A DNA stretch of 46,539 nucleotides from positions 1 through 46,539 of the forward strand of contig JAECQP010000027.1 in the NCBI GenBank assembly GCA_015999745.1, in the 5' to 3' direction. Every line of letters starts with the position of its first letter. Position 1 is the stretch's first letter. Position numbers and translations under genes: made by a program. Shown piece by piece: positions 1-7,251 of this stretch. The DNA comes from Sphingobacteriia bacterium (lineage in GTDB: Bacteria > Bacteroidota > Bacteroidia > Chitinophagales > Chitinophagaceae). The notes under the pieces are model-generated. The model saw only the letters and a program-made list of their open reading frames with translations. It was not told the DNA's origin and made no database searches.

Positions 1-524
1 GTACGGCTTCAACACCGGGCTTAACCATTTATGGAGAAGTAACCCCGGTAGGATTACCCAATCCGCGCTATAACAATAAAGTGTATACCAATCCATCTAT
101 CCGGGCTACGGTAGGAAACAGGCAGGGCTGGTGGATGAATGTGCGCATCCTGCGTTATGCAGATGTGGTGCTCATGTATGCGGAAGCCGCCAATGAAGTG
201 GGAGGCGCCGCCAATATTACTGCCGCAAGAAATGCATTGAACCTGGTTAGAAAAAGAGCAAGGGGTTCCAGTACTACCATACTGCCTGATGTAACTACAG
301 CCGATCAGGTGGTATTAAGAGATGCCATCCGCAAAGAGCGTAGGGTAGAACTGGCCATGGAGCATGACCGTTTCTTTGACCTGGTTCGCTGGGGTGTTGC
401 ACAGGCAACCCTGAATGCTGCAGGTAAAACCAATTTTCTTGATTCAAGGGATGTACTGCTTCCTATTCCTCAAACACAAATTGATTTGAGCAAGGGAGTA
501 CTTACTCAGAATGCAGGATATTAA
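1..524 (+). CDS. SusD/RagB-family outer-membrane glycan-binding lipoprotein, C-terminal part (5' end outside window)
   Basis: The frame is open from base 3 and gives 173 visible residues before the TAA at 522-524. The N-terminus lies upstream of the window, so the lipoprotein signal cannot be seen. The visible part carries the helical SusD C-terminal signature: an arginine-rich helix with YADVVLMYAEAANE, then ALNLVRKRA, then AIRKERRVELAMEHDRFFDLVRWG, and the usual C-terminal LLPIPQTQIDLS ending in NAGY. SusD proteins sit on the cell surface over a SusC TonB-dependent channel and capture oligosaccharides. The SusC gene is expected just upstream. The next two genes (LamG lipoprotein and GH144 glucanase) suggest beta-1,2-glucan as the ligand; that is inference from neighbours. 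Family assignment is secure, substrate is not. Confidence 0.93.
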   Translation, partial: TASTPGLTIYGEVTPVGLPNPRYNNKVYTNPSIRATVGNRQGWWMNVRILRYADVVLMYAEAANEVGGAANITAARNALNLVRKRARGSSTTILPDVTTADQVVLRDAIRKERRVELAMEHDRFFDLVRWGVAQATLNAAGKTNFLDSRDVLLPIPQTQIDLSKGVLTQNAGY

Positions 525-546
525 TTGATCTTTTAAAATTATACAT

Positions 547-1473
547 ATGCGTATTCCAATACAGAATGCTATACTTTATCTGTCATGCCTCTTTCTTATA
601 ACAGCAGGGATGGTATCGTGCAAAAAAGACGGCAACCCCAATAAATTACCGCCTGTTTCCACCGGCAGCTATGCAGGGAAGATAGATGGCTTTAGCAGCT
701 CCGATGAGGTATTCCCGGAGAGCCTCGTGGCATACTGGCCCTTCGACGGATCAAAGAGTGAAACAAAAAGTAATACAGCGCCTTCTTCAACCGTCAATGA
801 TGCGTTCGTAACTGCCGGCGTAAAAGGGCAGGCATTGAAACTGACTTCAGGTTACCTGTATTTTGCCAATCAGTTTCCGGCATTTAAAACAGATGTGTTT
901 AAAAATTTTGCCATCAGTACCTGGGTACAGGTTCTGAACAATGGTTCTAAGAAAACCATGCTGTTCCAGTTAACAAGACCCGGCGTATTTACCGGTAGCA
1001 TCAATTTCATCCTGAACACCAATGCGTTTCCGGCATCTGATATCAGTAACCTGAAAGTGCAGCCCACTTTTGTTACCATCGGCGGGGGGACACAGGATAA
1101 CGTGAATGTATTGCGCGGTGTACCGGGTGATGCAACCTATATGCCTTATATCACTCCTACGATAGGTATGGATAAGTGGGTGCACCTGGTGTTGAACTAT
1201 AACAGCAGCACCGGTTATTTTGATATCTGGATCAATGGCGCCAAGGCCGGCGCATATGCAAGCAGGGGAACCGGCAATAACCTGTTTAAAGCCTACGAAC
1301 CCAGTGAGGTAATCATTGGTGGAAATTACAATGTCATTCCGGGTAAATCGGTAAGTGCAGATGTTTCTTTTGCCGCTATGACCGGGAACCTGGATGAACT
1401 CCGGGTGTACAATATCGCATTACCTGATGCGCATATCAAAGCGCTCTACAATCTCGGCGTTGCCGGAAAATAA
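547..1473 (+). CDS. LamG/concanavalin-like surface lipoprotein of the Sus-like locus
   Basis: A 308-residue protein that starts 22 bases after the SusD stop and so is probably co-transcribed with it. The N-terminus is a lipoprotein signal (hydrophobic stretch followed by GMVSC, lipid-accepting Cys near residue 25), then a short linker. Residues about 60-305 look like a LamG/concanavalin A-like jelly roll: LVAYWPFDG at the front, FAISTWVQV, KWVHLVLNY, GYFDIWINGA, and the typical closing strand GNLDELRVYNIAL. Proteins of this kind take the SusE/SusF position as extra surface glycan-binding proteins. I see no catalytic glycosidase motif, so binding is the likely role. A terminator follows, closing the SusC-SusD-LamG unit. 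Confidence 0.85.
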   Translation: MRIPIQNAILYLSCLFLITAGMVSCKKDGNPNKLPPVSTGSYAGKIDGFSSSDEVFPESLVAYWPFDGSKSETKSNTAPSSTVNDAFVTAGVKGQALKLTSGYLYFANQFPAFKTDVFKNFAISTWVQVLNNGSKKTMLFQLTRPGVFTGSINFILNTNAFPASDISNLKVQPTFVTIGGGTQDNVNVLRGVPGDATYMPYITPTIGMDKWVHLVLNYNSSTGYFDIWINGAKAGAYASRGTGNNLFKAYEPSEVIIGGNYNVIPGKSVSADVSFAAMTGNLDELRVYNIALPDAHIKALYNLGVAGK

Positions 1474-1500
1474 AAATGTTTGTTACTTGTTTTTTAAGCG

Positions 1501-1534
1501 GTATAACCTTCCATTGGGGGGTTATACTTTTTTT
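1501..1534 (+). terminator. Rho-independent terminator after the SusD/LamG unit
   Basis: Inverted repeat gtataacc (1501-1508) and ggttatac (1520-1527) with an 11-base loop, followed directly by seven T (1528-1534). It lies 28 bases after the LamG stop and 52 bases before the next start, so it separates the binding-protein unit from the glucanase gene. Confidence 0.75.
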
Positions 1535-1585
1535 GAACACTATTTGACTAAATTTATACTGCATTATTATTTTAAATAAGATGTT

Positions 1586-2950
1586 ATGAAAAGAAATATA
1601 GCGGCAGTTGCCATTACTGCACTCCTGTTGCTCGCGGGTGAAAATATATGCGCACAGCAGGATGCTGCTGTAAAAAACGGCTCCATTGCTCCATCGGATA
1701 CAGCGATTTTCAATAAAGTGCAACGCCAGACCTTCCGTTATTTCTGGGAAGGAGCGGAACCCAACAGTGGTCTTGCAAGAGAAAGAATTCATACAGACAA
1801 TATTTATCCCGAACATGATCAGGATGTGGTAACCAGCGGTGGAGGCGGGTTTGGTGTAATGGGGGTTCTGGTGGGTATAGAAAGAGGGTATATTACCCGT
1901 AAACAGGGCGTGGAAAGGCTGGAACGGGTACTACAGTTCCTGGAAACGGCCGATCGTTTTCATGGTGCATGGCCGCATTGGTGGAACGGGAAAACCGGAA
2001 AGGTAAAACCCTTCAGTAAATACGACGATGGGGGAGACCTGGTTGAATCTTCTTTCATGGTACAGGCATTGCTGTGTGTTCGCCAGTATTTTCAACAGGG
2101 AAATATAACGGAGAAAAAAATTGCCGCAAGGGCGGATAAACTCTGGAGGGAAGTGGAATTTGACTGGTACCGCAACGGCACCAATTCCCTGTACTGGCAC
2201 TGGAGCCCGGATAATGGCTGGAAAATGAATTTTGCTGTGCATGGCTACAATGAATGCCTGATCATGTATGTACTGGCGGCATCTTCCCCCACACATGGCG
2301 TTCCGGCTGAAGTTTATCACCAGGGCTGGGCGGAGAACGGAAAGATAAAAAAGCCTTCCGGAAAATTCGGGTATAAGCTTCAGATGAATCACCAGGGAAA
2401 TGCATTGAACGGAGGCCCTTTATTTTGGGCGCATTATTCTTACCTGGGGCTGGATCCACGTGGATTAAAAGACCAGTATGCCGATTACTGGCAGGAAAAT
2501 AAAAATCAGGCGCTGATCAATTACCAGTGGTGTGTTACCAATCCTAACCAATTTAAAGGCTATGGCGCCGACAATTGGGGGCTTACTTCAAGTTATTCGG
2601 TAAAAGGCTATTCGGGCCATGCCCCGGACAAAAGCAGAGATATTGGTGTAATTGCACCTACAGCAGCACTGTCCTCTTTTCCATATACTCCGGTGCAATC
2701 GATGGCCGCCATGAAACACTGGTACACGGATCTGAACCGGCAAATTTGGGGGCCTTATGGGTTCTATGATGCATTCAGCGAACAGCAGGACTGGTTTCCC
2801 ACCCGGTACCTTGCTATTGATCAGGGGCCGGTGGTGGTTATGATGGAGAACCATCGCAGCGAACTGCTCTGGAAGCTGTTCATGAGTTGCCCCGAAATCC
2901 AGGCCGGCTTAAAAAAACTCGGTTTCCAAAGTCCGTGGCTCAAAAAATAA
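1586..2950 (+). CDS. GH144 endo-beta-1,2-glucanase (glucoamylase-like fold)
   Basis: A 454-residue exported enzyme with a signal peptide (residues 1-23, ending ICAQ) followed by an (alpha/alpha)6-type domain of the GH144/glycoamylase family. These enzymes cut internal beta-1,2-glucosidic bonds and release mainly sophorose-type oligosaccharides. From memory, the Chitinophaga arvensicola enzyme has important acidic residues D135, D139, E142 and E211. Here D147, D151 and E154 (in YDDGGDLVE) and E223 (in YNECLIMY) lie at the same spacing with a constant offset of 12, which supports the family and an intact active site. The end shows the typical DQGPVVVMMENHRS segment. It lies between the SusD/LamG genes and an SGNH esterase and probably acts in the periplasm or at the surface on captured glucan. 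Confidence 0.88.
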   Translation: MKRNIAAVAITALLLLAGENICAQQDAAVKNGSIAPSDTAIFNKVQRQTFRYFWEGAEPNSGLARERIHTDNIYPEHDQDVVTSGGGGFGVMGVLVGIERGYITRKQGVERLERVLQFLETADRFHGAWPHWWNGKTGKVKPFSKYDDGGDLVESSFMVQALLCVRQYFQQGNITEKKIAARADKLWREVEFDWYRNGTNSLYWHWSPDNGWKMNFAVHGYNECLIMYVLAASSPTHGVPAEVYHQGWAENGKIKKPSGKFGYKLQMNHQGNALNGGPLFWAHYSYLGLDPRGLKDQYADYWQENKNQALINYQWCVTNPNQFKGYGADNWGLTSSYSVKGYSGHAPDKSRDIGVIAPTAALSSFPYTPVQSMAAMKHWYTDLNRQIWGPYGFYDAFSEQQDWFPTRYLAIDQGPVVVMMENHRSELLWKLFMSCPEIQAGLKKLGFQSPWLKK

Positions 2951-2997
2951 ATGACCTGTTATCAACTCCCGATTCTTTACGGCTAGTACCTACCAAT

Positions 2998-3657
2998 ATG
3001 AAAAAAATCTGTTTTGTTTTAGCATTGATTGTATTTACCTCAAGTGCAGATGCGCAACCCTTTATAGACGAAATCAAAGCCTATCAGCATGAGGATAGCA
3101 TCAACCCTCCCCGGAGAAACCCCATCCTGTTTGTAGGAAGTTCTTCCTTTCGTTTATGGAAAGATTATCAAAGTTATTTTCCGGGATATACCATTATGAA
3201 CAGGGGAGTGGGTGGTTCCTCCTTGCCTGATATCATTCGTTATACCGATCAGATCATCATTCCTTATCAGCCGCGCCAGATCCTGATTTATTGCGGCGAA
3301 AATGATTTTGCTTCTTCCGATACAGTTACGGCGGCCATGGTGGTGGGTCGGTTTAGAGAATTGTTTACAAAGATCAGGAAGCAACTGCCCAAAGTGCCCA
3401 TTGCCTATGTTTCCATCAAGCCCAGTCCTTCCAGGGCTATGCACAGGGAAAAATCCATTGAAGCCAATGAAGCCATCCGCCAGTACCTGAGTGTTCAATC
3501 CAAGGCCTCTTTTATAAATGTATGGGATGTGATGTTGGGCGAAGATGGTAAGCCGTTGCCCGATATCTTTCTCAAAGACAGCCTGCACATGAATGCACAG
3601 GGCTATACCATCTGGCAGAAGCAAATCACCAAATACCTGATCAGGAAAGACCGCTAA
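2998..3657 (+). CDS. SGNH/GDSL-family hydrolase (probable carbohydrate esterase)
   Basis: 219 residues. I chose the ATG at 2998 over the upstream in-frame start at 2887 because it gives a normal signal peptide (residues 1-20, ending SADAQ) and avoids overlap with the glucanase gene. All four SGNH blocks are visible: GSSS at 47-50 (in place of GDS, nucleophile probably S49), GVGGSS at 70-75, GEND at 100-103 (N102), and DSLHMN at 193-198 with the D193/H196 pair. Such enzymes remove acyl groups from glycans or lipids. Placed 47 bases after the GH144 gene, it may strip substituents such as succinyl groups from natural beta-1,2-glucans; this is inference. A general lipase or acetylxylan-type role is the alternative. 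Confidence 0.85.
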   Translation: MKKICFVLALIVFTSSADAQPFIDEIKAYQHEDSINPPRRNPILFVGSSSFRLWKDYQSYFPGYTIMNRGVGGSSLPDIIRYTDQIIIPYQPRQILIYCGENDFASSDTVTAAMVVGRFRELFTKIRKQLPKVPIAYVSIKPSPSRAMHREKSIEANEAIRQYLSVQSKASFINVWDVMLGEDGKPLPDIFLKDSLHMNAQGYTIWQKQITKYLIRKDR

Positions 3658-4089
3658 TCAGAACAACGGTTTAGGTTGTTTGGTTGTTCCTTTCTTCGGA
3701 ACAAATTTTTCATAGTTGAAAGGAACAGCAGGCAGCGGCGTATCTGCCAGCGGCTTTATTTCCATACGGGGAATGAGCTTTATTCTTTTTGAAGGAATGC
3801 CGGTTATCACAACCGGCATTTTTGCCGTATTATCCTTGTCCGGTACCAGTATGGGCATATTGTCCTGAGCTGATTCGTATATATCAAATCCTTCTCCGTT
3901 GTTGCCTTTGAGTTGCATTTTATAAGCAGGGTCTTTGCTGTTCAGGGTATTGGGCATTTCAGGCCAATAACGTTGAGGTACATAAACGGTATCCCCACCT
4001 GCAAATTTCAGGGATATATCGCTTTTGTTTTGGGCAGAAGCATCGATGCTGATTGCACTGCCAACCACCAGGAGGATTTTTCTTACCAT
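3658..4089 (-). CDS. Exported protein of unknown function
   Basis: 143 residues from the ATG at 4089 (MVRKILLVVG). The longer frame to 4137 would add residues that break the signal peptide. After a signal ending in DASAQ the protein is hydrophilic, with a repeated proline-rich style near the end (KPLADTPLPAVPFNYEKF, then a basic KKGTTKQPKPLF tail). I recognise no domain. It is convergent with the esterase gene, whose stop codon touches this one without a spare base, and divergent from the PAP2 gene. The signal peptide and sensible codon use support a real gene; no function can be assigned. Confidence 0.7.
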   Translation of the reverse strand: MVRKILLVVGSAISIDASAQNKSDISLKFAGGDTVYVPQRYWPEMPNTLNSKDPAYKMQLKGNNGEGFDIYESAQDNMPILVPDKDNTAKMPVVITGIPSKRIKLIPRMEIKPLADTPLPAVPFNYEKFVPKKGTTKQPKPLF

Positions 4090-4156
4090 GTTTAAATTTA
4101 CACAAATCCTCCAATGATACAAGACCGCAACCATCATTAATTGTTAAATTTGCACC

Positions 4157-4765
4157 ATGACCGCTGCAATGCTGCTGAATACTTTCTGGCAAAATACCTG
4201 GAACTGGATAAAGGAAATGGATTCCGTGCTGTTTCTGAAAATAAACACGGTGTATACACATCCCTTCCTGGATATGGTGTACCCCTGGTTCAGGGAGGGG
4301 AATGCCTGGGTGCCGCTCTACCTGTTCCTGGTTGTATTCGCCATTCAGAATTTTAAAAACAAGGCATTCTCCTGGATCCTTTTTGCCGTCATTACACTGA
4401 TTTTGACCGATCAGATCAGCAGCAGTTGGGTAAAACCTTTTTTTGAACGCCCGCGTCCCTGCCGCGACCCGGTACTGATGAGCCAGGTGAGGCTGATCCT
4501 GAACGGATGTTCCGGGGGGTACAGTTTTACTTCTTCGCATGCTACCAACCACTTTGGTTTTGCCGTTTATGTTTTTCTGACACTGGGTAAGCTGATCGGA
4601 AAATGGAAATATGCATTTCTGGTATGGGCGGCCGTGATCTGTTACGGGCAGGTTTATGTGGGGGTGCATTATCCGCTGGATATCCTGGGGGGCGCCATAC
4701 TGGGAACCTGTATCGGATGGCTGACCGCCGGTTTCTATATCCGACGTGCCGGCATCATAGAATAG
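4157..4765 (+). CDS. PAP2-family membrane phosphatase
   Basis: 202 residues with about five membrane segments. The three PAP2 phosphatase motifs are present: KPFFERPRP (93-101), SSHATN (126-131, H128) and the third block ending GVHYPLD (H171, D175). The arginine that usually starts the third block is Q165 here, a change I believe also occurs in other Bacteroidota members. Family members dephosphorylate lipid phosphates such as undecaprenyl pyrophosphate or phosphatidylglycerol phosphate on the outer face of the inner membrane. Its stop is 29 bases before the CorC-like gene, so the two may be co-transcribed. The exact substrate cannot be read from sequence. Confidence 0.88.
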   Translation: MTAAMLLNTFWQNTWNWIKEMDSVLFLKINTVYTHPFLDMVYPWFREGNAWVPLYLFLVVFAIQNFKNKAFSWILFAVITLILTDQISSSWVKPFFERPRPCRDPVLMSQVRLILNGCSGGYSFTSSHATNHFGFAVYVFLTLGKLIGKWKYAFLVWAAVICYGQVYVGVHYPLDILGGAILGTCIGWLTAGFYIRRAGIIE

Positions 4766-4794
4766 ACTGCCCTTTTTTACCTATTTTTACACGA

Positions 4795-6087
4795 ATGACG
4801 GAGGTTTTAATAATACTTTTTCTGATTATACTGAACGGCTTGTTTTCCATGGCCGAAATCGCTTTGGTGTCTGCAAGAAAAGCCAGGCTGGAAGGCCAGG
4901 CTGCGAAAGGGGATATGGATGCCGCCCGCGCCCTGAAGCTGGCCACACATCCCGATACTTTTTTATCAACTGTACAGATTGGTATTACCCTGATCGGTGT
5001 TTTAACCGGTATTTTTTCCGGCCAGCGTTTCAAAGAACCCCTGGCCAAATGGTTTGCCCAATTCGGCGGATTGGAAGAATATAGCGGCACCATTGCTACT
5101 ACCATCATTGTATTTATTATTACTTATCTGTCGCTTGTTTTGGGAGAACTGGTGCCGAAACGTATTGGTCTGAGCAATCCTGAGGGCATTGCCAAATCTG
5201 CTGCTGCTCCCATGGGGCTGCTGAGCTGGCTGACGCATCCGATCATCTGGTTACTCAGCAAATCTTCCAACCTGATTGTAAATATTCTCCACATCAAGGC
5301 CAATGAATCACAGGTAACGGAAGAAGAAATCAAAGCGATCATCAGCGAGGGTACCGAACAGGGAACTATTGAGGAAGCGGAGCAGGAAATTATTGAACGT
5401 GTATTTCATCTCAGCGACAGGAATATTACTTCATTAATGACCCACCGGAGCGATATTGAATGGATTGACGGCAATAAAACCATTGCAGAAGTAAGGGCCG
5501 GATTGAAAGATATGGTACACTCTGTTTACCCGGTTTGTGAGGAAGATGTTGATCATATCAAAGGTGTTGTATCCATCAAGGAACTGTTTACCGGTGAAGC
5601 AACAGATACTATTTTTTCTATTGCGAAGAAGGCCATGTATGTTCCGGAGAACAACAGCGCTTACCAGGTATTGGAAAAATTCAAGCAGACCAAAATCCAC
5701 CAGTGTTTTATTGTGGATGAATACGGTAGCGTACAGGGGTTGATGACGCTGAATGATATCCTGGAAGCCATTGTAGGCGATATCCCACAGGAGGAAGATG
5801 AGGATTATGAAATCATTGAAAGGGAGGATGGTTCATTCCTGGTAGATGCACAGATTCCTTTCTATGATTTTCTCAGTCATTTCGACAAAACAGAATGGAT
5901 GGAGAAATGGGAGCAGGACTTTAACACGCTGGCCGGTTTTATCATACATCACCTCGAAAGAATCCCTAAAACCGGTGATGTACTGAATTGGGAAACCTTC
6001 CGTTTCGAAATCATCGATATGGATAATCACCGGGTAGACAAAGTGCTGGTAACCACCAATATGCCTGCCGCAGATAAAGGAGATTAA
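4795..6087 (+). CDS. CNNM/CorC (hemolysin C) family membrane protein
   Basis: 430 residues from the ATG at 4795 (MTEVLIILFL). Upstream in-frame codons overlap the PAP2 gene and do not look coding. Order of domains: DUF21/CNNM transmembrane domain (about 1-190, with MAEIALVSARKARLEG and the acidic GELVPKRIGL motif), a pair of CBS domains (about 200-325, starting near LMTHRSDIEWI), and a C-terminal CorC_HlyC domain (about 340-425, ending DKVLVTT). This is the full-length architecture of the family, linked to Mg2+/Co2+ efflux or homeostasis in other bacteria. The transported ion is not known for this clade. The old name 'hemolysin' is historical and not supported as a function. Confidence 0.92.
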   Translation: MTEVLIILFLIILNGLFSMAEIALVSARKARLEGQAAKGDMDAARALKLATHPDTFLSTVQIGITLIGVLTGIFSGQRFKEPLAKWFAQFGGLEEYSGTIATTIIVFIITYLSLVLGELVPKRIGLSNPEGIAKSAAAPMGLLSWLTHPIIWLLSKSSNLIVNILHIKANESQVTEEEIKAIISEGTEQGTIEEAEQEIIERVFHLSDRNITSLMTHRSDIEWIDGNKTIAEVRAGLKDMVHSVYPVCEEDVDHIKGVVSIKELFTGEATDTIFSIAKKAMYVPENNSAYQVLEKFKQTKIHQCFIVDEYGSVQGLMTLNDILEAIVGDIPQEEDEDYEIIEREDGSFLVDAQIPFYDFLSHFDKTEWMEKWEQDFNTLAGFIIHHLERIPKTGDVLNWETFRFEIIDMDNHRVDKVLVTTNMPAADKGD

Positions 6088-6109
6088 ACCGGCAGGCCTG
6101 CAAAAAAAA

Positions 6110-6598
6110 TCAGAAATCAAAGCTGGTAACCCGTTTTGGGTGGTCCAGTTTATAGCTTTTCTCCTGTCCCTTGCTTTTTACATGAAAGATATTGATCTGG
6201 CTGGTTTCAAAATCGTGGAGCAGGCTGCAGTCCACATCCAGTTTTTTAAGTTCCTTTACCCCCGCTACCTCAAAATAGGCCCAGGTGCTTTCTTTGATAA
6301 TTTCGTACCCGATATATTTGGGTTTAGCAGGAACGCCGTTGATCTTTAGATGCAGCGTATTATTAATGTAAGTGTTCAGTTGCTGGTCAATGAATGCTTT
6401 ATCTGCCGGGTGTATGATGTCTACTTTGGCCTTGCTGTATTTTTGCAGGGTTTTTTCCAGGTCGTCGGTAAAGATCCGTACGCTGATTTCTGCTGTGGCA
6501 TCTTTTTCGTTATGGCTGATGTCTATCACCGATACAAAAAAAGGATGTAAGAGCGCCACAGAGGCTGTAATTAACCATTGAACCATACTATTTGCCAT
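6110..6598 (-). CDS. DUF6702 family protein
   Basis: 162 residues, with an N-terminal hydrophobic segment that runs into the family signature LHPFFVSVIDISHN (residues 17-30). A small beta-rich domain follows with ISVRIFTDDLEKTL, a central INGVPAKPKYIGYE segment and the acidic/aromatic ending KLDHPKRVTSFDF. I recognise this as DUF6702, a Bacteroidota family of unknown biochemical role. The gene is transcribed away from the HupE-like gene (56-base divergent gap), with an M1 peptidase after that; I believe this grouping recurs in the phylum, which suggests a shared process. It is probably exported to the periplasm. Confidence 0.8.
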   Translation of the reverse strand: MANSMVQWLITASVALLHPFFVSVIDISHNEKDATAEISVRIFTDDLEKTLQKYSKAKVDIIHPADKAFIDQQLNTYINNTLHLKINGVPAKPKYIGYEIIKESTWAYFEVAGVKELKKLDVDCSLLHDFETSQINIFHVKSKGQEKSYKLDHPKRVTSFDF

Positions 6599-6653
6599 TC
6601 AGCCAACATTTTTTTTCAGACACAAATGTCGGAATTAATTTAACTTCCTGCTT

Positions 6654-7241
6654 ATGAATGATTTCGGACTGTATTTCAAATTAGGGTACGAGCATATTGC
6701 CGACCTGAAAGGGATAGATCATATCCTGTTTATTGTAGCCCTCTGCATCCGATACCAGTTTGCAGACTGGAAAAAATTGCTGGTGCTGGTAACCGCATTC
6801 ACCATCGGGCACTCCATCACACTTGCCCTCAGTGTTTTTGACATTATTAACTATTCCATGAGCTGGATCGAATTCATGATCCCGGTGACTATTGTTATTA
6901 CAGCTTTCAGTAATGTGTTTGTGAAAAAATTCAATTTCAGGGCTAAATTTCCGCTGATTTACTATTTCGCGCTGTTTTTTGGGCTGATACACGGCCTGGG
7001 ATTCAGCAATTACCTGAAAAGCCTCATGGGTAAAGATGAATCCATTGTGGTGCAACTACTGGCGTTCAATATTGGCCTGGAAGCAGGACAGTTGCTGATC
7101 GTACTTGGAATATTATTCATAACCCTTATTTTCGTTACGCTTTTTAAAGTGAACCGCAGAGAATACATGCTGTATGTTTCGGCTGTAGCATTTGCACTGG
7201 CTTTAGAAATGGCTGTTGAAAGATTTCCTCTCCATCATTAA
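6654..7241 (+). CDS. HupE/UreJ-family membrane protein
   Basis: 195 residues, six to seven membrane helices. The family's histidine motifs are visible: KGIDHILFIVALC near the N-terminus, FTIGHSITLAL, FGLIHGLGFSNYL, and FNIGLEAGQLLIV. HupE/UreJ proteins are linked to nickel or other metal transport in hydrogenase and urease loci. No hydrogenase or urease genes are seen here, so the metal link is only a family-level hint. The stop is 10 bases before the M1 metallopeptidase start, which makes co-transcription likely and suggests a role tied to that enzyme or to DUF6702 next door. Confidence 0.85.
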   Translation: MNDFGLYFKLGYEHIADLKGIDHILFIVALCIRYQFADWKKLLVLVTAFTIGHSITLALSVFDIINYSMSWIEFMIPVTIVITAFSNVFVKKFNFRAKFPLIYYFALFFGLIHGLGFSNYLKSLMGKDESIVVQLLAFNIGLEAGQLLIVLGILFITLIFVTLFKVNRREYMLYVSAVAFALALEMAVERFPLHH

Positions 7242-7251
7242 ATTGTTAAAA

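Noticed and set aside
870..1185. Antisense open frames opposite the LamG gene, and similar shadows across the window
   Set aside because: They lie fully inside well-supported genes, have no domain or signal features, and follow from the codon structure of the sense gene.
4603..4794. Extension of the CorC-like protein into the PAP2 gene
   Set aside because: The added 64 codons are an out-of-frame reading of the PAP2 gene; the membrane domain starts at 4795.
6063..6101. Hairpin gcctgccg/cggcaggc at the 3' end of the CorC-like gene as a terminator
   Set aside because: The loop is 19 bases and the stem is followed by an A-run, not a T-run, on the + strand. On the minus strand the T-run lies before the stem.
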